Shown here piece after piece: positions 1 to 9,466 of a stretch of DNA of 64,000 nt. Source of the DNA: Sulfitobacter brevis (GTDB lineage: Bacteria > Pseudomonadota > Alphaproteobacteria > Rhodobacterales > Rhodobacteraceae); the NCBI RefSeq assembly GCF_900112755.1, contig NZ_FOMW01000014.1, forward strand, positions 21,379 through 85,378. Direction: 5' to 3'. The position numbers were made by a program, and so were the translations under genes. Under the pieces are notes generated by a model. That model saw nothing but the letters and a program-made list of their open reading frames with translations. It was not told the DNA's origin and searched no databases. Position 1 is the stretch's first letter, and each line of letters starts with the position of its first letter.

Positions 1-2755
1 GTTTGTCCCGGTAACGGCGAATAGCTTGATCAGCCATTAGATGCCCAATTCTCAATTTGAGAAAATCACGGATCACGCTTTCCATCTCGAGTTCGATTGT
101 CTGCCGACGAGCAACAAGCATTGCGACATCTGAATCACCAGTAATTGAATCAAGATCAGACTTCGCACGAGTTCTATTCTCGATGGCTGGTGTCAAGTTT
201 TCTTCTAGACCGATGAGATCCCGTTCGACCTCAAGTATCGAAGCCTGAACCTCAAGCAAAGATTCTCCCTCAAGTAAATCTTTGGCGTCTGACTTGGATG
301 GAACATTGAGCAATGAACACAGTTCGCTCGACAAACGGGCAATCTCATCACGCAATTCGACCGCACGCCTTCCTTGCAGAACAGCTTTTCGAAGCTCTTC
401 TACTGTGCCGGTTGGTATGGCGGTATGGAATATCGCCGCTGCAAGTCCTACCTGCGCATCGACGTTGTCTAGATCACCTTGGGCAGACTGACGATTGCTT
501 TCAGCGGTGTCGATCTCGCTGGATAGTTCTTCACGCATACCGTCGGATTTGATTGCGGCTTCAGATTTCGATACTAGGGCATCATAAGCGTCTATCGTTG
601 GCATGTCAGCCAGATCTGGATCATTTGGGATCACCGAAACTAAGGCAATTTTCAACGCCTTCTGATCAGTTTCCATGCCGTTTATTTGGCGCTGTAAGCC
701 AAGCAGTTTTTCATTAAGTTCACGTATTTCCCGAAAAATCTCGAATGCCTGGGGAAACAGAATGACTTTGCCAGCATCGTCAAACGCGTCTTCCAGTGCC
801 TTGGCCCATGCCGTTTTCGCCTCATCTCGCGCTCCTGCCGCGTCCCGCTTTCTTTTTGCCCTTTTTGAATGCTCCATCTCCGTATCATCTACGGTCCGTT
901 GCGCCGCCTTCCGCTCGATTTTCGTCTTTTCACGCTCTGCCGCTATCTTGCTTGCCATGGAGACCAAAGCGTCAAGTGTTGCTTCGGGAGCATTTAGTGC
1001 CCTGGCAAGTTCTTTTCTCAACCGTTCAGCCGCCTCAAGAACCGGTGCGACTGTGACTTGTTCGTTCTCTGCGGCAATCGCCTGCTCGCGTGCTGCTTCT
1101 ACCTTACGCACCCAATCGGTGAAGCCGGTTGGTGATAGATCAAGTTTCAATCCAGCGGCAGATAGATGCCTCAGCAATCCGGATTGCAGAGAATCTAAGC
1201 GACTGGTAGCCGTCTCAATCGCGGACTTCTTCGCCCGGGATTTGCTGTTTGCTTCAGCCAGTGCGACTTTGAGTTGTCTGACCTCAGCTAGTTCCTTGGC
1301 TTGGCTATGACGAGCGATGCCCTTTGCGTCGTCCACGCGCATGGCGGTCTCGAACAAGTCCGCCGAAGGTTTGGACAGGTCGCCGAGATGCTCATTCCAG
1401 AGGCTGTCCCGCTTGCTGCGCAACGCAATCGCCTCATCATCTGTGATAAATGCACCCGAATCTTCTAAGGCATCTATACGAGACACAAGCTGTTCCGCGG
1501 CTTCTTCCGTACTGGCAAATTCATCTTCAGCCCGGCTGACGGCACCCTTTGCGAATTCAATGTCGCGCGCCAAAGTTGATGCGTCTTCGGAACTCAGTGG
1601 CAACTCAGGCACGGATTCAAATTTTTTCCCGTCGAGAGAAAGTGGCGGAAGAGCCGTGCGCGCAGACTGTTGCACCAGCCTCAGCGCTTCTATTGCCTTG
1701 GTAGCTTCTGTGACGATGCGAGACGCATTTTGAAGATCTAAAATCTTCTGTATATCCTGAACATCTCCAGTCTCTTCGGGCAGACCGGAAAGTGTCTCTC
1801 CAGCCGCCTCAAAGTTTCTAAGGGCGTTTTCTTCCTCTTCCTCTGCTGTACGAAGCTCTGCCTCAGCATCGGAAACAGCCTGAAATTTCAGCTCAAGTTC
1901 CCGCAGATAAGTTAGATCAAAGACAAATTGATCGGGCACATCCACGGACTTCAACCCAATATCGACGAGGCTCCGTTTCATGTCCTCGATAACCTCATCC
2001 CGTTGGACTTTCCTCCGCGGAAGATCGGTCGCGGCGGTTCCGCACCTATCTCTAAGCTTGCGCAAATCATCGAGTTTTTTAAGATTTTTAACCATCTTCG
2101 GTTGCGACACGATTGCGTCGCGACCTTCTGTCTTTTCGTCGATCAAGTCACTGAGACGTTTCTGCTCAGCTTCGAGCAGGACACGACGTTTCGAAAGTTC
2201 GACGAGTTCTTCCGGATCTATGTCCAAATAGATCGGGAAATGCTGCAAAGGATCCAATTCATGCGCCAGTTCCGCAATCTTAGTCGACACTGGAAAAGCT
2301 TTGGCAATTGCCTCCAGGCTAGCTTGCGAGGTTAATTTGTCTCGGCGCTCTTCCCGCACCTTTTTCTCCAAGGCTTCAGCATCTTCCAAGGTCTGCTTTC
2401 GTTGGCGGTAGTCAGAGACGCTGATATCCGTTTCCCTGATTTGTGCCGTGACATCGTCCAAATCGCGCTTAAGTTGGGCAAAGACAGACTTACTACCACC
2501 TTTTTTGTAGAGATCGCCGCAGCGTTTATCCACCGTATCTAGGACTTCGGACAAATCGCTTACACCAGCAGCGGCTGAAAACAGCAGCCGCCCGATATCA
2601 CCTTTGCTGTTTGCAATCTCGTCACCACCACCCTCTATCGTGGCATCGTCGAGGCAAAGCAGCTTTCGGTAATCATCAATAGCAAGGCCCGAAAGCACGC
2701 CTTGAAGTGCAGTTTCCGGTATCGTAGTGCCAGATTGATCGACTAGGCTGTTGTT
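1..2755 (-). pseudogene. YhaN-like (Rad50/SbcC-type) ATPase, 5'-truncated; 3' end runs off the window
   Basis: The minus strand is open without a stop from about 2755 to the window edge (about 917 codons). The product is a long coiled-coil protein matching the YhaN branch of SMC-like ATPases. Recognisable YhaN landmarks are IPETALQGVLSGL, then YRKLL-LDDATIEGGG, then GDIGRLLFSAAAGVSDLS near its beginning, RDSLWNEH in the middle, and AIRRYRDK near the window edge. In this family about 110 residues normally precede the IPE...LDD segment and carry the Walker A P-loop. Here they are absent, and no start codon with a ribosome binding site is seen. The frame instead meets the end of an AIPR-like fragment at 2754. 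The C-terminal Walker B/signature part lies outside the window. Without the P-loop the protein cannot bind ATP normally, so it is called a pseudogene. It could be expressed only if translation re-initiated after the upstream fragment. Confidence 0.75.
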
Positions 2756-3404
2756 ACACCCCGGTGCTTGACGCTGCAAGAGCAGGAATGCTCGCACCAA
2801 AGTCGTCTTTGAAATTGACCTCTAGCTTTTCCCTTGTCTGTCCAGAGGTCTCGTAACGTTGGAACCGGTTAAGGTCCCAAATATTGTAGGTAACTGGGAT
2901 ATCAGTAATATTTCCAGCAAGAACAGCGTCTGTTCGTGCGCTGTAAATAGCATTTGTAACTAGAATGAGCTTTATCTTGACGATTGACGACCAAGCAGAT
3001 GAAATTGCTTTTGCCGCCCCTGCTTCGGAACTTCCATCTATAAGTTCATCACGGAAGGCCGTTCTACGGGAAGCTGCAACAAAATTGATTAGGTGACTAA
3101 AGGCCTTTTTTGCAGCCTGCGCGTTGATTTTGACCGGGTCGCGATCCTCGTAGAAATCGCAAATTATAACGCTTAGGACACCGTCAGATTCACGCGGATC
3201 ACCACCCATACCATCTATCCGGACAGTCTTCCCTGAATTTTGACCAGAAAACCCTATTCGGTCACTTGTCGCGATCTCACCTTCGTACTCGAGAAGGCCA
3301 GTCATGCGCTCAAAAAATGCCTCGTCGAGGGAAACACCGCTGTCAGCGTTTTCCTGAATCAGTTCTTTTAATACTGCATCGTGGAAATTGTTTAGTTGAT
3401 CCAA
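2754..3404 (-). CDS. AIPR-family (abortive infection phage resistance) protein, N-terminal fragment
   Basis: A 216-residue product resembling only the N-terminal part of AIPR proteins, which are usually about 550-700 residues. Family-like stretches are the LNNFHDA start, RIDGMGGDP followed by DGVLSVIICDF (about residues 62-82), and IPVTYNIWDLNRF (about 169-181). The similarity ends around ASIPALAASSTG, directly before the TAA. In intact homologues the chain continues there into the main AIPR body. The start is a TTG immediately after an in-frame stop, with a GGAG about 9 nt upstream. AIPR proteins are linked to phage defence, but this fragment lacks most of the family domain and is probably non-functional. 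It lies 5' of the truncated yhaN-like frame on the same strand. Confidence 0.65.
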   Translation of the reverse strand: MDQLNNFHDAVLKELIQENADSGVSLDEAFFERMTGLLEYEGEIATSDRIGFSGQNSGKTVRIDGMGGDPRESDGVLSVIICDFYEDRDPVKINAQAAKKAFSHLINFVAASRRTAFRDELIDGSSEAGAAKAISSAWSSIVKIKLILVTNAIYSARTDAVLAGNITDIPVTYNIWDLNRFQRYETSGQTREKLEVNFKDDFGASIPALAASSTGV

Positions 3405-3712
3405 TTAATCCGACTCCAAGAGATAAGTAACACAACCGAAGCCGATAACTTCAATACTACAAATATTTTCTTAGAGATATAGGTGCAGCGCGCAAATAGT
3501 GCGCCACCAAATTCTTAACTAACAAGAAATTAGCCGGTGCAGATGACTGAATCTGCCCTGGTGATACTTCTGACAGGGGCAGCCGACCATGAATATGGTC
3601 TAGGTTGGCGCCAAAAGCTAAAAAAGAGCAAGAGACAGGACGGGAGGGATGACCCCTCCCGGGCGAGAGAGAGCGCACGGGTTGGGGATAATCCTCAACT
3701 TGGAGACCGCCC
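3405..3712. other. Divergent intergenic region
   Basis: About 308 bp between the AIPR fragment (minus) and the helicase/methylase gene (plus). No convincing gene is seen; short frames here lack family features. It should hold the promoters of both genes. It contains a perfect 8-bp-arm hairpin at 3641-3661. Confidence 0.6.
3641..3661 (+). promoter_or_regulatory. Hairpin in the leader of the helicase/methylase gene
   Basis: Arms CGGGAGGG (3641-3648) and CCCTCCCG (3654-3661) enclose the 5-nt loop ATGAC. It lies about 50 nt before the start codon at 3713 and has no T-tract, so a leader or regulatory structure is more likely than a terminator. Confidence 0.4.
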
Positions 3713-6700
3713 ATGAATGCTCACCCCAAAACGGCAGCACTTGCCACTCAACTCGAAACCGCTGATCCGGCAGCAAACCTTCAACCAAATTTTGCAGAGC
3801 TTCTCGTTCATGCTGCATCAATGCTTTTCCCCTGTTTTGAAACTGGCAAACCGATCGATGCCAAGACGCTTCGCGCAGCAATGGAAGGCGCTTTTGGTGC
3901 AAGTGACACAAGCGGCGCTTGGGTTTGGAAAGACGCCTACGATGCTGTCGAGATCGCGCAAATCATGATGATCACGCGCTATGGCGCATTGATGCGAAAG
4001 CAGGCCGCATCACCTGCACAGTTTCTTAGCATGATCGAACGCCTGTCCTCGCTTGCGCCCTCCCACACGCGACGCTCGGAAGACAGCGTCCGTCTGCAGC
4101 AATTCTCAACCCCCCTGCCCCTCGCGGCGATTGTTGCTGAGGCCGCAGGGTTTCGCGCATCTGACCTCGTTCTGGAGCCGTCGGCGGGAACGGGCATGCT
4201 TGCCGTATACGGACAGATTGCTGGCGCGGACATCGCCCTCAACGAACTGGCTGAGACACGGCGTGGTATTTTGCGTGCGCTCTTTGCAGCTGCTCCGGTT
4301 TCTGGACACGATGCTGCGTCCATCGACGACAGGCTTGATCGCGCGATCATACCTTCTGTCATCGTCATGAACCCGCCCTTCTCGGCCGCCCAACATGTTG
4401 ATCGCAAGTTCCGCAAAGCAACCAGTCAGCACGTTCTATCGGCCTTGGCACGGCTTGCGCCTTTTGGACGGCTCGTGGTGATCACGGGCGAAAGCTTCGC
4501 CTCAAAAACCAAGAGTCATCAGTCGACCTTTAGAAGCATCGGTGAAGTCGCGAACGTGGTCTTTTCGGCAGCCATTGCTGGAAAAGTCTTCGCGCGGCAC
4601 GGCACGAGCATCGATACGCGGCTGACTGTCATCGACAAGAAACGCGCTGGCGACAACGTGGCAATGGTTAACGTCGAGGACGTCTATCATCCGCTGTGCG
4701 AAACCACCGGTAATCTGTTGGCTGCTGTTTTGGCCCATTGCCCGGGCCGTGCCGATGGCGTGCCCCCCTGCCCCACCAACGCGAGTCAGATCGCACCAAA
4801 ACCTGCGACGCGGCTCAATCTACATGCACTGCGCGATGCTGCCCGCCAAGAAAGCCGTGACCTCGCTGCAGAGCGCGCCAAGCATCCCTTCGACAGCGTT
4901 GATGCCTGTCCGCTTGTATATGAACCAAAGGACTGGACAGACCCTCAAGGCACTTTGCAAGACGCAGTTTATGAGGATTACACGTTGCAAGCCTTCCAGA
5001 TTGCAGGTGCTGCAACCCACCCAACATCACTGGTGCAGTCAGCTGCTATGGCGTCTGTACCGCCGCCGCTGCCAACCTATCAACCCCTCCTCCCCACAGC
5101 ACTGACACGTGACGGCGTTCTGTCTGCACCGCAGCTTGAGAGTGTCATTTGCGCCGGCCATGCCCATGCCAGTCATCTTAAGGGCTGGTTCAAGCCAGGC
5201 GAGATCGCAGGGCAGCTTGTTGCAGCGGCTGAAACTGATGAAGGGGCCTTTCGTCTGCGCAAAGGTTGGTTCCTCGGGGATGGCACCGGCTGTGGCAAAG
5301 GACGGCAAGTCGCGGGCATCATTGTCGACAACTGGCTGCGCGGCCGGAAACGTGCTGTCTGGGTCTCCAAGAGCGACAAGCTTATTGAGGACGCCAGACG
5401 CGACTGGATGGCGTTAGGTGGGCGGGAGAGCGATATCGTCCCGCTGTCAAAGTTTCGCCAAGGCGGCGACATCCGACTGACTGAGGGCATCCTCTTTGTC
5501 ACCTATGCCACGCTGCGTTCCGCCGAGCGTGAAGGCAAAGCCTCTCGCCTTGATCAAGTGGTCACATGGCTAGGTGAAGGCTTTGACGGCGTCATCGCAT
5601 TTGATGAAAGCCACGCGATGGCGAATGCCGCTGGTGAAAAGTCCGCACGTGGCGACAAGAAGGCGTCACAACAAGGTCTTGCGGGACTTGCATTGCAAAA
5701 CGCCGTTCCCGATGCACGCATCCTCTATGTCTCAGCCACTGGCGCGACAGTTGTCGGCAATCTTGCGTATGCGTCCCGACTTGGCCTTTGGGGCACGGGT
5801 GACTTCCCTTTCGTGACTCAAGCCGAATTTGTGTCATCAATGGAAGCTGGTGGCATTGCAGCCATGGAGATGATTTCGCGCGACCTTAAAGCCCTCGGGC
5901 TCTATCTCGCGCGGTCGCTGTCCTATGCCGGTGTGGAATACGACATGCTTGTTCATGACCTGACGCCAGCGCAGGTCGCAATCTATGACAGTTATGCCGA
6001 CGCGTTTCAGATTATTCACAACAATCTTGAAGCAGCGCTTGAAGCATCGGGTATCTCATCAGAGGGTGGCACATTGAACCCGCAAGCGAAATCCGCAGCG
6101 CGATCAGCCTTTGAGAGCAATAAGCAAAGGTTTTTCAATCACTTAATCACGGCCATGAAATGTCCGTCGCTGATCAAAGCCATTGAGGCGGATCTCGCTG
6201 CAGGTCATGCAGCAGTCGTGCAGGTCGTCTCAACCAGTGAAGCGTTGATGGAACGCCGTCTTGATGAAATCCCCCCTTCTGAGTGGCACGATCTGCAAGT
6301 CGACATTACTCCGAGGGAATATGTGATGGATTATCTGGCGCATTCCTTCCCGACGCAGCTGTTTGAGCCCTACACTGACGAGAATGGTGATCTGCGATCT
6401 CGCCCTGCGGTCGATGCAGGTGGTACGCCGATCATCTGCCGTGAGGCCGAGCAGCGGCGCGATGGCCTCATCGAACACCTTGGGGCGTTGGCACCCGTGC
6501 AAGGTGCGCTGGATCAGATCCTCTGGCATTTCAGCGGTGATGTGGTGGCAGAGGTCACGGGGCGCAAGCGCCGGATTGTGCGGACGTCTGAGGGGCGCCT
6601 GAAGGTCGAGAATAGACCCGCCTCCTCCAATCTCGGCGAAACCCAAGCCTTCATGGATGATACCAAGCGCATTCTGGTCTTCTCAGATGCAGGTGGCACG

Positions 6701-8116
6701 GGGCGTTCCTACCATGCGGATCTTGGAGCGAAGAACCAGCGCTTGCGTGTGCACTATCTGCTGGAGCCCGGTTGGAAGGCCGATAACGCCATTCAGGGTC
6801 TTGGACGCACCAACAGAACCAACCAAGCGCAGCCGCCGCTGTTTCGCCCCGTTGCCACAAACGTCAAAGGCGAAAAGCGGTTCTTGTCGACGATCGCCCG
6901 TCGTCTCGACACGCTTGGTGCGATCACTAAGGGCCAACGTGAGACCGGCGGGCAGAACATGTTCCGCGCTGAGGACAATCTTGAAAGCCCCTATGCGCGC
7001 GCGGCACTGCGTCAGTTTTTCTACAAACTGCGCGCAGGTAAGATCGATGCCTGCTCCTATGCGCGATTTCAGGAGATGACGGATCTGACCCTTGATGATG
7101 CCGATGGCTGCATGAAGGAGGTCTTGCCGCCCATCCAGCAGTTCCTCAACCGCTGTCTTGCGTTGAAGATCAGCATGCAGGACGCAATCTTTGACGCTTT
7201 TGGTGAATTTCTGGCCGCGATCATCGAAGATGCGCGTCAGGCAGGTACACTTGATGTTGGTCTCGAAACCCTGCGGGCTGAGCGGTTTGTGATTACAGAC
7301 CGCAAAGTCATTTTTGAGCATGAAGCGACGGGAGCCACGGCCACAGCGCTGACAGTGGAGCGGACTGATCGCAACGCGCCGCTGACGCTCACCAAAGTGA
7401 AATCTATTTGCGCTTCGATGTCCGATGCGAAGCTCTATTGGAACGCCGCGTCCAAGCGCGCGGGTCTGATGACCAATGCGCCCGCCTACATGGACGAGGA
7501 TGGTGTCCCGATCCGGCGCATCAAATTACTTCGTCCAATGACCTATGATTTGTTCGAGCTCGGTGAGTTCGCCAAATCAAACTGGCAGGAAGTCGATGAT
7601 ACCACCTTTGAGCAGCTTTGGCAGGCTGAGGTCGACGCCGTCCCGGAGTTCACGACTTCCAAAATCACGCTGATCTGCGGCCTCCTCCTGCCGATCTGGG
7701 ATCGATTGCCCGCCGACAATATGCGGATTTACCGCCTGCAGACCGAAGATGGCGAGCGCGCGATTGGCCGCTTGGTCTCGCAAGAACAGCTGATCAACGT
7801 TTATGCGCGGCTTGGGCTTGATACGGACATCCAAATGGAACCAGACGACGTCCTACGCGCTGTTATGGAGACCCGTGCCACGCTCAGTCTTGTAACCGGG
7901 TTCCAACTGCGTCGCTCGCTTGTCATGGGTCAGCCACGGCTTGAATTAACCGGTGCCACTGGTGCGATACTCGCCGAGTTGAAAACCATGGGCTGCTTTA
8001 CCGAAGTGATCCAGTGGAAGACGCGTGTGTTTCTGCCTTCAGAGGCACCTGATGTTTTGGCGTCCCTCCTGTTGCGCTTCCCCGTTGGCACAACCATGAG
8101 TGGCGCGGTGCAATGA
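3713..8116 (+). CDS. Strawberry-notch-like helicase with N-terminal adenine-methylase domain
   Basis: A 1467-residue plasmid protein. An N-terminal class I methyltransferase region carries motif I EPSAGTGML (about residue 153) and the N6-adenine catalytic motif NPPFS (about 220). A superfamily 2 helicase follows: P-loop-like GTGCGKGRQ (about 524), a DESH box (about 631), the SAT motif (about 674) and QGLGRTNRTNQ as motif VI (about 1028). This arrangement is that of the strawberry notch (SBNO) helicase-like group found on alphaproteobacterial plasmids and phages, whose exact role is unknown. It probably modifies or remodels plasmid DNA. The ATG has GGAG 8 nt upstream. Its stop overlaps the next start by ATGA (8113-8116), indicating translational coupling with the Toprim protein. 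Confidence 0.85.
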   Translation: MNAHPKTAALATQLETADPAANLQPNFAELLVHAASMLFPCFETGKPIDAKTLRAAMEGAFGASDTSGAWVWKDAYDAVEIAQIMMITRYGALMRKQAASPAQFLSMIERLSSLAPSHTRRSEDSVRLQQFSTPLPLAAIVAEAAGFRASDLVLEPSAGTGMLAVYGQIAGADIALNELAETRRGILRALFAAAPVSGHDAASIDDRLDRAIIPSVIVMNPPFSAAQHVDRKFRKATSQHVLSALARLAPFGRLVVITGESFASKTKSHQSTFRSIGEVANVVFSAAIAGKVFARHGTSIDTRLTVIDKKRAGDNVAMVNVEDVYHPLCETTGNLLAAVLAHCPGRADGVPPCPTNASQIAPKPATRLNLHALRDAARQESRDLAAERAKHPFDSVDACPLVYEPKDWTDPQGTLQDAVYEDYTLQAFQIAGAATHPTSLVQSAAMASVPPPLPTYQPLLPTALTRDGVLSAPQLESVICAGHAHASHLKGWFKPGEIAGQLVAAAETDEGAFRLRKGWFLGDGTGCGKGRQVAGIIVDNWLRGRKRAVWVSKSDKLIEDARRDWMALGGRESDIVPLSKFRQGGDIRLTEGILFVTYATLRSAEREGKASRLDQVVTWLGEGFDGVIAFDESHAMANAAGEKSARGDKKASQQGLAGLALQNAVPDARILYVSATGATVVGNLAYASRLGLWGTGDFPFVTQAEFVSSMEAGGIAAMEMISRDLKALGLYLARSLSYAGVEYDMLVHDLTPAQVAIYDSYADAFQIIHNNLEAALEASGISSEGGTLNPQAKSAARSAFESNKQRFFNHLITAMKCPSLIKAIEADLAAGHAAVVQVVSTSEALMERRLDEIPPSEWHDLQVDITPREYVMDYLAHSFPTQLFEPYTDENGDLRSRPAVDAGGTPIICREAEQRRDGLIEHLGALAPVQGALDQILWHFSGDVVAEVTGRKRRIVRTSEGRLKVENRPASSNLGETQAFMDDTKRILVFSDAGGTGRSYHADLGAKNQRLRVHYLLEPGWKADNAIQGLGRTNRTNQAQPPLFRPVATNVKGEKRFLSTIARRLDTLGAITKGQRETGGQNMFRAEDNLESPYARAALRQFFYKLRAGKIDACSYARFQEMTDLTLDDADGCMKEVLPPIQQFLNRCLALKISMQDAIFDAFGEFLAAIIEDARQAGTLDVGLETLRAERFVITDRKVIFEHEATGATATALTVERTDRNAPLTLTKVKSICASMSDAKLYWNAASKRAGLMTNAPAYMDEDGVPIRRIKLLRPMTYDLFELGEFAKSNWQEVDDTTFEQLWQAEVDAVPEFTTSKITLICGLLLPIWDRLPADNMRIYRLQTEDGERAIGRLVSQEQLINVYARLGLDTDIQMEPDDVLRAVMETRATLSLVTGFQLRRSLVMGQPRLELTGATGAILAELKTMGCFTEVIQWKTRVFLPSEAPDVLASLLLRFPVGTTMSGAVQ

Positions 8117-9129
8117 CGAGGGATGTCTCGGTTGCTGAGATTTCAGCAGATCTTGGGGCGCGTGCAGAGAGTTTCTGCCGCGCCTATTTCTCAGAAGGCT
8201 GCCGTCAGGGCGATTATTGGCAGGTTGGCGACACGTCTGGGGCAGCAGGTCGCAGTCTTGTCATCCGTTTGCAGGCACAAGACGGTCGTAAAGCCGGTCG
8301 ATGGACAGATTATGCCACTGGTGAATTTGGCGATCTCATCGATCTGTTGCATGCCAAACTGGGATCAACCTCTCTCAAGGAAACCATCACCGAGGCTCAA
8401 CATTTTTTGGGCAATGCACCCATCTCTGCGAACCCCGCGCCAAGTCGGACCTTGAAAAGCCCTGCGGCATCCAACACCACGCGAATGGTGTCTGCACGCC
8501 GGCTCTTTGCCGCTGGCAAGCCTGTCTTGGGCACCGCGGCCGCCGCGTATCTGCACCAGCGCGGCATCGCACGCTTTGGGCCAGCCTTGCAGTACCACCC
8601 TCGGGTATATTTTCGTGGCGCGGACACAGATTCAGATCAGCCAAGGTACGCCCCTGCCCTTCTGGCAAAGATCACGGACAATCAGGGCAACATCACGGGA
8701 TGCGCCCGGACGTATCTCGACCCGAACACGGGTCGCATTGCCGACCTGAGCAGCCCCAAACGGATACTGGGCCAGCTCCATGGCAACGCTGTTCGGTTTT
8801 GGTCTGCTTCAGATCCCGATGATCTGATCGTCGGCGAAGGTCTGGAGAACACACTGTCAGTTGGCACATCCCTCCCAGAGTTCAACCTCGCGTCTTGTCT
8901 GACAGCCACGCATCTTGGCCTTTTCATGCCACCGTCAGGTATCAAGCGCATCTGGATTGCGCGCGACGACGATGCGGCAGGGGAACGGGCCGCACACATT
9001 CTGTCTGCCAAACTGGGCACAGTCGGCATAGAGTGTCGATGTCTCGTGCCAAAGCTTGGCGATTTCAACGAAGATCTGTTGGCTTTTGGCAAGGATACGC
9101 TTCGCCGCACTTTGCTCTTGGCCATGTAA
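8113..9129 (+). CDS. Toprim-domain protein (DUF7146/primase-like)
   Basis: A 338-residue protein. The N-terminal half has a conserved block containing GRWTDYATGEFGDLIDLL (about 60-78), typical of plasmid primase/Toprim proteins. The C-terminal half is a Toprim fold with the acidic GEGLENTLS motif (about 240) and ARDDDAAGERAA (about 283), which supply the metal-binding Glu and Asp residues. Such proteins are thought to act in primase- or nuclease-type DNA metabolism on plasmids. No full DnaG zinc finger is obvious. It is coupled to the helicase/methylase by an ATGA overlap, so the two probably work together. Confidence 0.75.
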   Translation: MTRDVSVAEISADLGARAESFCRAYFSEGCRQGDYWQVGDTSGAAGRSLVIRLQAQDGRKAGRWTDYATGEFGDLIDLLHAKLGSTSLKETITEAQHFLGNAPISANPAPSRTLKSPAASNTTRMVSARRLFAAGKPVLGTAAAAYLHQRGIARFGPALQYHPRVYFRGADTDSDQPRYAPALLAKITDNQGNITGCARTYLDPNTGRIADLSSPKRILGQLHGNAVRFWSASDPDDLIVGEGLENTLSVGTSLPEFNLASCLTATHLGLFMPPSGIKRIWIARDDDAAGERAAHILSAKLGTVGIECRCLVPKLGDFNEDLLAFGKDTLRRTLLLAM

Positions 9130-9466
9130 AAGGAAGGTTCTTCGGATTGAGAAGATGACCTGAACATCGGGTTCGATCGCTTCCAGTGGCAGGCGTTCCA
9201 AGAGGTTTAATCTGATCACGTTTGGATAAGGGGAGCGATGGGCCAACGGGTCGGAGCTGAGTGCTCCTCGCCCAAACCGCAATGCGCCCCCAACTTAAAA
9301 TTCCCCTGCCCCGCCAAGAAAAAAGGCGGGGCATTCCTCGCGGGTCAATTTTCTGCCGTGGCCGCATTCTTCGCTGCGCTGCGATCCCAAAGGATGCGGT
9401 CCGGTCGCCGTCGGCCCTGTTATCGCCCCATCCAAATCGGGTCAGATCAAACAGAGGAACAAGACC
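9130..9466. other. Intergenic leader region upstream of the SLOG gene
   Basis: About 337 bp without a convincing gene. It holds the hairpin element at 9301-9342 and, further on, the box TTCGCTGCGCTGCG at 9370-9383. Both have counterparts upstream of the DUF736-like gene at 25477. The region probably contains the promoter and a long 5' leader. Confidence 0.55.
9301..9342 (+). promoter_or_regulatory. Conserved leader hairpin, copy 1
   Basis: TTCCCCTG, then a stem of GCCCCGCC against GGCGGGGC with an A-rich loop, then CATTCCTCGCG. The same order of boxes occurs at 25323-25365. Distance to the downstream ATG is about 124 nt. No T-tract follows, so a simple terminator for the Toprim gene is less likely than a shared regulatory leader. 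Confidence 0.55.

Noticed and set aside
675..1733. Long plus-strand frames of 211 and 138 codons
   Set aside because: They are shadows of the continuous minus-strand yhaN-like frame, which has clear family motifs; the plus-strand products are Ser/Arg-rich and match nothing.
1928..2335. A 135-codon plus-strand frame
   Set aside because: Also antisense to the yhaN-like frame; no family features.
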